Position numbers and translations under genes: made by a program
Shown here: one piece after another, positions 7,747 to 14,496 of the stretch
Position numbering within the stretch: position 1 is the first letter of the stretch
Layout of the letters: each line of letters starts with the position of its first letter
Notes under the pieces: generated by a model
The model's input: only the letters and a program-made list of their open reading frames with translations
Told to the model about the DNA's origin: nothing
The model's database searches: none
Source of the DNA: Candidatus Nanohaloarchaea archaeon
GTDB taxonomy: Archaea; EX4484-52; DAOVKX01
Reading direction: 5' to 3'
NCBI GenBank assembly: GCA_030631505.1
Contig: DAOVKX010000013.1
Coordinates: forward strand, 1 to 18,741
DNA length: 18,741 bases

Positions 7747-9789
7747 TCAATTATTCCAGTGAACTTCAGCAACATTCTTCCAGGCAAATTCTCCGCCGCC
7801 TTCATGAACTATGTGATACTTCTGGGGGCTGTAAACATTTCTGTAATTGCAATCATGGTTTATGTAAAATGTTTCTCCTTTGTATGCAGGAACTCCATTG
7901 GTGTATGGTCCTCTCCAGATTACTTTTGTATGTGGTATGTTTTCATCACAATATGAGACTCCCCCGAAATATTCCAAAAAGATTGCTGTGTGTGCTTTAA
8001 TCAATCCATAACCAACAAGTCCATACACATTTTCAAGGAAAATTTTACCTATAATCGTTTCTTCCCCCATCACCATATCTTTAATATAACCCGCCCAAAT
8101 GTCTCCGCTTTCATTTGTACTGTTCCTCTCTACACGCAACCGGTATTCATGACCTTCAACCCAGTTATAATCCATTATGCACTTTGCACCAGTGCCTTCT
8201 CCTCCAAATCTTCCACAGTTCGCATGTGCGGGGTTGGCAGTTATATCTGTAGGAATATCCCAAATTGAAAACAAAACCTTTTTTGTATTTCCTACTTGCT
8301 GTAAACCTGTGTAACCTCCTGTTGGCTCAAAGCCAAAAGTGAAAGCAGAGTATATATAAGAAAAGCCTGGTTCTTTTAACCATGTGAAGTACATTTCTAT
8401 CTCAGATAAGCTGCCTGAACTAAACCAGTAATCTGACCAGGCACCTGGCGCTTTACTTACTCTTGCACACAAACCTCCAGCACAAGTGTTCCCTGCACAA
8501 TCTGCATTAACATTACAACTCTGACCATTAGCACACCTCAATGGACAACTTCCTCCACAGTCAACATCAGATTCATCGCCATCCGTGATTTCGTTGTAAC
8601 AATAACTAGGTATATAAAGATCCCCATCTACACAGTGCGCCTTATAACATTTTTCTCCCTCAAGACAACTTGGCACCACTTCATTTTCTGTATAGTTGTT
8701 GTCATAACAACTACCGCTGCTACAACCAGCATCATGGCAGATTCTTGAATGAACTATAAGACTTCCTGAACAGTAAGGTTCACTCCAGGACTCGCAGTAA
8801 GAAGTTCCACACTGTGTGGTGTTGTATTGGCAGGTTCCTCCAGAACAATAACCACTATGGTAACTTCTGTTTGCCGCACAGTAGTCAGGGCATTGCATTT
8901 CTGTTCCTGAGCAAACACCTCCAGAACATAAGTCATTTATCGTACAAGGGTTCTCATCATTACAAGACAATCCTTCGTAATTTGTTGGGTCTGCTTCACA
9001 AGCATCAGTATACTCGTTACAAATACCATCATTACATGGGTCACTGAAACCGGAGCAATTTCTTGATTCTCCCTGACATACGCCGCTTTGACATACACCA
9101 TTTACAGTACAATAATAACTATCATTACATGAGGTTCCGTTAGTGTTTCTGGTGCAGGTACCGCCACAGCCATCACTTATAGTTTCAACACAGGTCTCAA
9201 CAGAACCCCAATCGCAATAAGGTTCACAGGGTAAACATAGTCCTGCCTCACAACCGTAATCGCAGTGCTGGACAAAACACCACTCGTAACAGGAATCTAC
9301 ATCACAGTCTGCGCATTCCTCAGTGTCGTTGCCGGAACACTGTAAATCGCCGAGTGTGCAGTCATCAACACAAGGCACATCAGGTTCACCGCATTTAACT
9401 GTAGTAATCGAAAATGCCTTTCCGCATGATACTTCAAAAGTGTGATCTCCTTCAGAAATGTTCTCTGTTATAGCTAGTACGCCAACATCATATTCAAGAA
9501 TATCATCGCTGATTGTTGTTGAGACCGGGAGCCCATCAACATATAAATCCAAGTCATTTTTATCGACAACAGCAGAACCGCAGTTTCTTATATAGATAGA
9601 ATCGCAACTTGCATTTTCAATAGTTATGCAAAGAGAAGATGAGTCTGTTGTTGCCTCAAGTTGTTCCTTCATAGCTTCATGCCCCTGCTCCTGGATGTCT
9701 GATACAACAACATAGGATACGCTTACTGTAGCAACTCCTATTGCCAGCAGGAAAACCACAGTGACTACAGGAACAGAACCTCTGGACAT
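7747..9789 (-). CDS. Cys-rich surface protein with pilin-like leader and DUF3472-type domain
   Basis: Encodes 680 residues. The N-terminus MSRGSVPVVTVVFLLAIG looks like an archaeal class III (pilin/archaellin-type) leader, with cleavage plausible after Arg3-Gly4 and a hydrophobic stretch to about residue 29. Residues 30-120 are beta-rich. Residues 122-441 hold about 50 cysteines in short degenerate repeats (for example CNDENPCTINDLCSGGVC) plus a DGDESDVDCGGSCPLRC unit like those in other archaeal and myxobacterial surface proteins; many disulfides are expected. Residues of about 455-640 resemble DUF3472: TGLQQVGNTKKVLFSIWD, FGGEGTGAK, then a YNWVEGHEYRLRV strand. Many NxS/T sequons suggest glycosylation. 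It probably decorates the envelope, perhaps binding glycans. The domain call is pattern-based. The gene is monocistronic, with TATA-like ATATATTTTAA about 27 bp before its ATG. Confidence 0.85.
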   Translation of the reverse strand: MSRGSVPVVTVVFLLAIGVATVSVSYVVVSDIQEQGHEAMKEQLEATTDSSSLCITIENASCDSIYIRNCGSAVVDKNDLDLYVDGLPVSTTISDDILEYDVGVLAITENISEGDHTFEVSCGKAFSITTVKCGEPDVPCVDDCTLGDLQCSGNDTEECADCDVDSCYEWCFVQHCDYGCEAGLCLPCEPYCDWGSVETCVETISDGCGGTCTRNTNGTSCNDSYYCTVNGVCQSGVCQGESRNCSGFSDPCNDGICNEYTDACEADPTNYEGLSCNDENPCTINDLCSGGVCSGTEMQCPDYCAANRSYHSGYCSGGTCQYNTTQCGTSYCESWSEPYCSGSLIVHSRICHDAGCSSGSCYDNNYTENEVVPSCLEGEKCYKAHCVDGDLYIPSYCYNEITDGDESDVDCGGSCPLRCANGQSCNVNADCAGNTCAGGLCARVSKAPGAWSDYWFSSGSLSEIEMYFTWLKEPGFSYIYSAFTFGFEPTGGYTGLQQVGNTKKVLFSIWDIPTDITANPAHANCGRFGGEGTGAKCIMDYNWVEGHEYRLRVERNSTNESGDIWAGYIKDMVMGEETIIGKIFLENVYGLVGYGLIKAHTAIFLEYFGGVSYCDENIPHTKVIWRGPYTNGVPAYKGETFYINHDCNYRNVYSPQKYHIVHEGGGEFAWKNVAEVHWNN

Positions 9790-9814
9790 ACACAGTAATA
9801 TGGGTTAACTGCAT

Positions 9815-9827
9815 TAAAATATATTAC
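9815..9827 (-). promoter_or_regulatory. TATA-like element of the Cys-rich surface protein
   Basis: On the minus strand an AT element reading about ATATATTTTAA lies 26-37 bp before ATG 9789, the spacing expected for a leaderless or near-leaderless archaeal promoter. Confidence 0.4.
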
Positions 9828-9914
9828 CTGCGTGATTTTCTGAGGATTTTAAGGTTCAGAAGGTTTAAGGTGGCTTGGGGAATTGAGAAAAGGGGAGAGT
9901 GGGTTAAGAGGTAA

Positions 9915-10130
9915 TTAACTAAATTCTTTTTCATATTTTCTGACAAGCCAGAACTGATTTTGCCTGCCAACTTTTCTATATTTGACTTTACTTTCTGTAA
10001 CTAATTTCAATAAATGAACTTGGGCAGTATGCCAAGCAACTCCAACATTTTTTGCAATATCTTCGGTAGTGGATGGCCATTCCTGTTTTTCCAAAAATTC
10101 TAATATTTTTTTCGGAGTATCTTTATCCAT
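9915..10130 (-). CDS. small winged-helix DNA-binding regulator
   Basis: Encodes 71 residues from ATG 10130; GTG 10139 and TTG just upstream are possible but a TATA box 20-27 bp before favours the ATG. The whole protein is one wHTH domain: a first helix (KKILEFLEKQ), a helix-turn-helix around TTEDIAKNVGVAWHTAQVHL and KLVTESK, then a beta wing KVKYRKVGRQNQFWLV. No ligand or metal site is evident, so it is a minimal transcription factor that probably dimerises on inverted repeats. It is divergent from a lipoprotein gene across a short region with two perfect inverted repeats, which suggests it controls itself and that neighbour. The exact family is not assigned. Confidence 0.85.
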   Translation of the reverse strand: MDKDTPKKILEFLEKQEWPSTTEDIAKNVGVAWHTAQVHLLKLVTESKVKYRKVGRQNQFWLVRKYEKEFS

Positions 10131-10147
10131 ATGCAACACATTATAAC

Positions 10148-10162
10148 AATATATCGTATATT
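10148..10162. promoter_or_regulatory. inverted repeat over the regulator's TATA box (operator candidate)
   Basis: AATATA-TCG-TATATT is a perfect 6-bp inverted repeat with a 3-bp spacer. On the minus strand it contains the GATATATT element 20-27 bp before the wHTH start, so a bound protein would block TBP. AT-rich dyads can arise by chance, so confidence is moderate. Confidence 0.45.
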
Positions 10163-10177
10163 AGAACGCAATATTTA

Positions 10178-10191
10178 TATAGTTAACTATA
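10178..10191. promoter_or_regulatory. 14-bp perfect palindrome at the lipoprotein promoter (operator candidate)
   Basis: TATAGTTAACTATA reads the same on both strands. It overlaps the right half of the TATA element TTTATATA (10174-10181) and ends 12 bp before ATG 10204, within the expected TBP/polymerase footprint. It is a plausible repressor site for the divergent wHTH protein. Confidence 0.55.
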
Positions 10192-10203
10192 CTAAACTTG
10201 ATT

Positions 10204-10839
10204 ATGAAAAAAGTATTTGTATTTTTAGTATTAGGTTTATTAATTGTTAGTATTTCTGGTTGTACACAGAACACTCAAACATCTGATAGCTCTCAACAAA
10301 GTTCAGAAGGGGAACTAATAAAATCAACTCCGAAATTAGCTACAAAAGAATTATCAGAAATGGCTTTGCAGTTGGAAGATTTACCAGAAAATTACACAAT
10401 GAGAACAAGAACTGAAAGAGTAAAATCTGAAATTTCTCAAGAAGGCGTTAGTTTAGGATGGAAAAATGGATATTACGTACATTATCTATGGATGGGGGAT
10501 AAAACAATAGAAATTCTTGGAAGTGAGGTACCAATAGAGTATACAGGAATAGAACAAGCTATATCTATTTACCCAATAGAAAACATATCAAAATTATTAG
10601 TTGACCCTACAGAATCTACAGAGAATGTGACCTATGAGGAATACTCCAACCCCAACATAGGAGATGAAAGCAGAGCATATAGAGTAACTTTTGTTGATGA
10701 ATATGATACAGAGACTACAGCATATGCGATAGAGTTTATTAAAATGGATGTATATGAATACATACTCATGTCAGGAACTATAACTGATTATGAATTACTA
10801 AAAGAAATAGCAAAAACGACTGAAAAAAAGATAAAATAA
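10204..10839 (+). CDS. predicted lipoprotein, family unknown
   Basis: Encodes 211 residues from ATG 10204; the in-frame TTG 10198 is rejected because the TATA element lies 27 bp before the ATG. The leader MKKVFVFLVLGLLIVSISGC carries a lipobox with Cys20, followed by a Ser/Gln/Thr-rich linker (about 21-40), so it should be anchored outside the membrane. The remaining domain (about 45-211) has LPENYTMRTRTERV, GWKNGYYVHYLW and a second half with YRVTFVDEYDTETTAYAIEF, compatible with a mixed alpha/beta fold. I do not recognise a family. It is followed after 38 bp by a second lipoprotein gene, so the two are probably cotranscribed under the wHTH regulator. Confidence 0.8.
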   Translation: MKKVFVFLVLGLLIVSISGCTQNTQTSDSSQQSSEGELIKSTPKLATKELSEMALQLEDLPENYTMRTRTERVKSEISQEGVSLGWKNGYYVHYLWMGDKTIEILGSEVPIEYTGIEQAISIYPIENISKLLVDPTESTENVTYEEYSNPNIGDESRAYRVTFVDEYDTETTAYAIEFIKMDVYEYILMSGTITDYELLKEIAKTTEKKIK

Positions 10840-10877
10840 AGATGCGATTGTGAAAGAATAAAAGGTACGGGTATCTT

Positions 10878-11699
10878 ATGAATAAATTATTTATTTTGTT
10901 GTTATTAAGTATAATAGTTATTTCTGGATGTACGAGTAGTACAACACCTACTGGTGGTGCTACTCAAACAATTGATATAGTAACTACAGAAACGACACAA
11001 GACACTACAACATCAGAACCAGAACCTCAAACAGTAGAAGAGCCAATAGATGTACCCAAAGAAGAAACTAAACCTAAAGTGAAAGAAAAACCAAAGGAAA
11101 CTGTTTATTCTGTGAATCAAGATGTCACTGTCGATTACCTAACATACAAAGTGACAAAAGTAGAGACATTCACTGAAATGGGAACTTCGATGTTCAAAAA
11201 GGAGACTAATGGAAAGTTCATTAAAGTTTATCTTAGTATCACAAATAATGCAAAAGAAACTAAACAAATATTCACACCGAGATTTAGGATTATAGACAAT
11301 CAAGAAAGAAAATACGATAGATTATCTGATGATATGATGTACATTTCTGATTATCTGGAATTTGGTAAAGAACTACAGCCAGGGTTGACATCATCAGGAG
11401 CTATAGTTTTTGAATTGCCTAAAGATTCCACAGATTTAAAATTGATAATCTCTGGAGATTGGGTCTCTTTGACAGAAGTAAAAATTTCGTTAACAAATAT
11501 AAAAGACATTGGTAAGGATACAACACTCAAAGAAAAGACAGATGAAATAGTAGATGAAGCAATGGAGGAAAGTGAGGAAATGATGGAAGATTTAATGAAC
11601 CAATGTAATGCTCCTTTTGTATGTACATCTTCGTGTCCTGAATATATGGATGTTGGTCAAAAAGATTGTCCATCTGGACAACTTTGTTGTATACAATAA
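10878..11699 (+). CDS. lipoprotein with DUF4352-like domain and six-cysteine tail
   Basis: Encodes 273 residues. The lipobox is ISGC (Cys18), followed by a long Thr/Glu/Pro/Lys-rich stalk (19-75). Residues of about 77-205 match the DUF4352 immunoglobulin-like pattern: a first strand TYKVTKVETF, then GKFIKVYLSITNNAKE, a variable region and GAIVFELPKDSTDLKLIISG. Such domains are common on extracellular lipoproteins of bacteria and archaea and may bind partners or ligands. Next comes an acidic helix (EIVDEAMEESEEMMEDLM) and then a compact tail with six cysteines (243, 249, 253, 264, 270, 271) that may fold through disulfides. Likely in an operon with the previous lipoprotein. DUF4352 is a pattern-based call; function unknown. 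Confidence 0.82.
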   Translation: MNKLFILLLLSIIVISGCTSSTTPTGGATQTIDIVTTETTQDTTTSEPEPQTVEEPIDVPKEETKPKVKEKPKETVYSVNQDVTVDYLTYKVTKVETFTEMGTSMFKKETNGKFIKVYLSITNNAKETKQIFTPRFRIIDNQERKYDRLSDDMMYISDYLEFGKELQPGLTSSGAIVFELPKDSTDLKLIISGDWVSLTEVKISLTNIKDIGKDTTLKEKTDEIVDEAMEESEEMMEDLMNQCNAPFVCTSSCPEYMDVGQKDCPSGQLCCIQ

Positions 11700-11782
11700 C
11701 ACTTTATCTCGGTAGTATTCTGAGAATGAATAATTAAATATGCAGAAGTGAAATAATATTCTTATAAGTTAATTACTTAAAT

Positions 11783-11796
11783 TTTTTATATAAAAA
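11783..11796. repeat. 14-bp perfect AT palindrome before the three-helix membrane protein
   Basis: TTTTTATATAAAAA is self-complementary and ends six bases before ATG 11803. It could be a TATA element with a later start, a regulator site, or chance in AT-rich DNA. CTTAAAT about 26 bp before the ATG is the better-placed TATA box. Confidence 0.3.
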
Positions 11797-11802
11797 CTAT
11801 AC

Positions 11803-12258
11803 ATGGAAAACCATGAACTCATTTATAATGAGATAAAAGAACGTCTTTTATCTCAAGACCACACACTAGAACAAATGAATTTAAAAGCAGGTACGTTAAT
11901 GGGATTTATGGGTTTGTTTCTAAGTGTAATTTATAAAACAGTAAGTACAAATGAAATGTCTGTTTTGATTATGGTTAGTTTAATATTACTTCTGTTTGCT
12001 ATTTACCTTTCTTTTATAGTTTTTATTGCACAGAAATACCGAGCTGACCCAAAGCCCAGAACTCTTTTTGAAAATTATTGGAATAAACCTCTAAGTAAAA
12101 CTAGGAAAGTGTTGATAAGTAATTTCATAGAAACATATGAAGCTAATAAACATAAGATTGAAAAAAGATTGAAAAAGTTAAATGATTCCCTGAAATTATT
12201 TTTTGTGTCTCTTACTTTGTTTATATTAGACTTATTTATAATAGTAACAATAAAATAA
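11803..12258 (+). CDS. three-helix membrane protein with cytoplasmic linker (SLATT/Pycsar-TM-like topology)
   Basis: Encodes 151 residues. An N-terminal amphipathic helix (1-28) is followed by a hydrophobic pair at about 30-45 and 53-76. A charged loop (77-130) contains PKPRTLFENYWNKPLS and the predicted coiled stretch NKHKIEKRLKKLND, and a last helix spans about 131-149. This two-plus-one layout, with a helix entering the membrane at LEQMNLKAGTLMGFMG, resembles the membrane parts of SLATT proteins and Pycsar TM effectors, which act in antiviral signalling. The resemblance is topological only and not proof of homology. Twelve bases downstream lies a 42-residue ORF, so the two form a small operon. 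Confidence 0.75.
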   Translation: MENHELIYNEIKERLLSQDHTLEQMNLKAGTLMGFMGLFLSVIYKTVSTNEMSVLIMVSLILLLFAIYLSFIVFIAQKYRADPKPRTLFENYWNKPLSKTRKVLISNFIETYEANKHKIEKRLKKLNDSLKLFFVSLTLFILDLFIIVTIK

Positions 12259-12270
12259 GAGTGTGATTCA

Positions 12271-12399
12271 ATGTCAGAGGTTGAAGATATAAAAAAAATA
12301 ATACCTAAAAAGGGAAAAGAATTACTTACACCCGATTCAAACTTACGTCAGTTGGAGATGAAAGCAAAAAAAGAGAAAAGGGAGATAGTTACAACATAA
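12271..12399 (+). CDS. 42-residue charged small protein
   Basis: ATG 12271 to TAA 12399. A GTGAT Shine-Dalgarno core (12263-12267) lies three bases before the start, and the gap to the previous stop is 12 bases, so it looks translated as the second gene of the membrane-protein operon. The product is highly charged, with an N-terminal acidic then basic stretch (MSEVEDIKKIIPKKGKELL) and a C-terminal helix LRQLEMKAKKEKREIV. There is no membrane segment and no cysteine. It could be a partner or regulator of the preceding membrane protein. No family recognised. Confidence 0.6.
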   Translation: MSEVEDIKKIIPKKGKELLTPDSNLRQLEMKAKKEKREIVTT

Positions 12400-12414
12400 T
12401 CAATTTCTTAAATC

Positions 12415-12427
12415 TTTTTCTTTTTTT
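12415..12427 (+). terminator. T-rich terminator candidate
   Basis: The run TTTTTCTTTTTTT begins 16 bp after the stop of the 42-residue ORF. Archaeal RNA polymerase terminates at oligo-T tracts without needing a hairpin, so this is a plausible operon end before uS15. Confidence 0.5.
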
Positions 12428-12486
12428 ATATGTGCTGATTCATTGTATCTCTTGGATTATTTTATAATAAAAACCCAATCAAAACC

Positions 12487-12499
12487 TTTTTAAATATTA
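12487..12499 (+). promoter_or_regulatory. TATA-like element upstream of uS15
   Basis: TTTTTAAATATTA would place transcription start near 12520 and give a leader of about 35-40 bases carrying the GGTGAT Shine-Dalgarno (12549-12554) used by uS15. It probably drives the uS15 - DHH - eS1 cluster. Confidence 0.45.
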
Positions 12500-12558
12500 C
12501 TTCCAAAGATAATGAATAAGACTGTTCTGGTTTATACGAGGGCAGATCGGTGATAGTT

Positions 12559-13014
12559 ATGGCAAGAATGCATTCGAGGAAAAAAGGAAAAAGCGGAAGC
12601 AGAAGACCGCTTTCCAAAAAAGCTCCTTCTTGGGTTGATTACAAAAAAGATGAAATTGAGAAGTTAGTTGTAAAACTGAGAAATGATGGCCTTTCCCAGG
12701 CAATGATTGGCACGGTTCTCAGGGATAGTTACGGCATCCCAGGCACAAGAATAACTGCGGAGCAGACTGTAGGCAATATATTAAAGAAAAACAGCATGGC
12801 TTCCGAGTATCCTGAGGATATTCTTAACCTGATGAAGCGGGCAGTTAATCTGAGAAAGCATATGGATGGGCATAAGAAAGACCTGCACTCAAGAAAAGGG
12901 TTGCAGTGTATTGAGGCAAAGATAAGGCGGCTGGGAAAATATTACGTCAGGAAAAAGATTCTTCCTGCCGGCTGGAAATATGAGCCAAAAAAGGCAAAAA
13001 TCATCATTCAGTAA
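12559..13014 (+). CDS. rps15: 30S ribosomal protein uS15 (archaeal)
   Basis: Encodes 151 residues, the long archaeal/eukaryotic form of S15, which binds the central domain of 16S rRNA. The basic N-terminal extension (MARMHSRKKGKSGSRRPL) and SWVDYKKDEIEKLVVKL, GLSQAMIGTVLRDSYGIPG and the S15 core with HMDGHKKDLHSRKGLQ are typical. I start at ATG 12559: the in-frame GTG 12550 belongs to the GGTGAT Shine-Dalgarno four bases upstream. It is first in the conserved archaeal trio uS15, DHH nuclease, eS1. GC is visibly higher than in the block to its left. Confidence 0.96.
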   Translation: MARMHSRKKGKSGSRRPLSKKAPSWVDYKKDEIEKLVVKLRNDGLSQAMIGTVLRDSYGIPGTRITAEQTVGNILKKNSMASEYPEDILNLMKRAVNLRKHMDGHKKDLHSRKGLQCIEAKIRRLGKYYVRKKILPAGWKYEPKKAKIIIQ

Positions 13015-13085
13015 TAGGGTTTCATCCCTTTATCCTGTATCCGGTTAATCATTCGCGTTGGTTGGATTAATCGAACTTGCACTTT

Positions 13086-13099
13086 GGGAATCAATTCCC
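13086..13099 (+). ncRNA. hairpin-forming leader segment before the DHH gene
   Basis: GGGAATCAATTCCC folds as a 5-bp stem with a TCAA loop and ends 12 bases before the GTGAT Shine-Dalgarno. In the same 105-bp gap, GGTTAATC and GATTAATC can pair as an 8-bp stem with one G-U. The region could be a structured intercistronic leader or processing site. No known class recognised. Confidence 0.3.
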
Positions 13100-13119
13100 G
13101 CAACTGACTACGTGATGTA

Positions 13120-14478
13120 ATGATAAAAAAATTAAAAGAATTGCAGGAACTGGCAAAGCAGGCGGCGGAACCGATTAAAAGAGAGAAAGGAAAAATTCAT
13201 GTTGTTTCACATCATGACGCTGACGGCATATGCGCCGGCAGCATTATATACAAAACGTTGAAAAAGCTTGGAAAGGATTTTGATATAGAGTTCGTAAAAC
13301 AACTTGAAGAGCCGATATTAAAGGAAATTTCAAAAAAAGGCGCAAATATGTTTATATTTTGCGATTTGGGAAGCGGACAGCTGAACAATATTAAAAAGTA
13401 CATACCTGACAGGAAAGTTGTAGTGGTTGACCATCACCAGCTTGAAGAGGCCAGATGGGAAAACCTGTATCTGTTGAACCCGTATCTTGTCGAAGTGGAT
13501 GGCAGCGAGGAGATAAGCGGCAGCGGTGTGGCGTATATACTTTCCAGGGAACTTGTAGGTGAAAGCGGCATGGTTTCGCTGGCAATTATCGGCGCTGTTG
13601 GAGATGTACAGGAGAAAGACGGAAACCTGATAGGGCTGAACAAGATTCTGCTTGAAGAGGCAAGGAAATCAGGAAAAATAAATGTTAAAAAAGGACTTAA
13701 ACTATACGGCAGAAAAACCAGGGCGCTGCATAAGGCAGTAGAGTATCATGATAATTCACATATTCATGGAGTTACAGGGAATGAATCCGGGGCTGTTCAG
13801 TTTTTGTCCTCGCTTGGCATACCGTTGACAGAAAACGGGAAATGGAGAACCCTGTCGGATCTTGATGAAAAAGAAGAGCGGAGATTAACCACTGCATTGC
13901 TGCTGGAATGTGAGAATTCCGCAGAAACCAATGTGCTGGGCAATATCCTTACACTCCCAAATGGATACGAAATAGGCGAGTTTACAACGTTGCTGAATGC
14001 ATGCGGCCGGCTTGAAAAGCCCATGGCAGGGCTTGAACTTTGCTTGGGGATGAGGGAATCAACAGAAGAAATCACCAGAGAATACCGAAGAAAGATAGCA
14101 TTTTACCTGCGTAAAATAAAAAACAATAAAAAGATAATAATTGAAAAAAGGAACGCAAGTTATTTAATCGCAAAGGATATGGTTGATGAGGCGTTTATAG
14201 GCACAGTAATATCAATATTGTTGCGCTCTCCTGAGGGGAAGAGCATACTTTTTGGCTTTGCAAACGGCGGGGAAGGAGTCAAAATTTCAGCAAGGGCAGA
14301 TAAAAAATTAAGGGATAAAATCAATCTAGGTGTATTGATAAAGGATTCCGCAGAGAAACTTGACGGCGAAGGCGGCGGGCATATGCTTGCAGGCGGCGGG
14401 AAAATACCTCCGGGAAAAGAAGAGGCATTCATTGAGATAATTGACCAGTTGATAGACAATAATATAAATGAACATTAA
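13120..14478 (+). CDS. recJ: DHH-family phosphoesterase, archaeal RecJ-like (GAN-type)
   Basis: Encodes 452 residues. DHH motifs appear in order: SHHDADG with Asp33 (motif I), FCDLGSG with Asp82 (II), DHH at 104-106 (III) and GAVGD at 158-162 (IV). A DHHA1 domain with GEGGGHMLAGGG follows near the C-terminus. These residues coordinate two metal ions for phosphodiester cleavage. Archaeal members include the GINS-associated nuclease (GAN) that works with the Cdc45/RecJ-like replication machinery, and others that degrade RNA; position between uS15 and eS1 is a known archaeal arrangement. GAN versus another RecJ-like paralogue cannot be settled here. A GTGAT Shine-Dalgarno (13112-13116) precedes ATG 13120. 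Confidence 0.93.
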   Translation: MIKKLKELQELAKQAAEPIKREKGKIHVVSHHDADGICAGSIIYKTLKKLGKDFDIEFVKQLEEPILKEISKKGANMFIFCDLGSGQLNNIKKYIPDRKVVVVDHHQLEEARWENLYLLNPYLVEVDGSEEISGSGVAYILSRELVGESGMVSLAIIGAVGDVQEKDGNLIGLNKILLEEARKSGKINVKKGLKLYGRKTRALHKAVEYHDNSHIHGVTGNESGAVQFLSSLGIPLTENGKWRTLSDLDEKEERRLTTALLLECENSAETNVLGNILTLPNGYEIGEFTTLLNACGRLEKPMAGLELCLGMRESTEEITREYRRKIAFYLRKIKNNKKIIIEKRNASYLIAKDMVDEAFIGTVISILLRSPEGKSILFGFANGGEGVKISARADKKLRDKINLGVLIKDSAEKLDGEGGGHMLAGGGKIPPGKEEAFIEIIDQLIDNNINEH

Positions 14479-14496
14479 AAAGAAATAAGTGAGAGC

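Noticed and set aside
7759..9047. plus-strand ORFs opposite the Cys-rich gene
   Set aside because: They are antisense shadows of a long minus-strand gene with clear domains, and have no promoter or family signal of their own.
13100..13125. C/D box small RNA near the DHH start
   Set aside because: GTGATGT and CTGA resemble C and D boxes, but their order and spacing are wrong and GTGAT is better explained as the Shine-Dalgarno.
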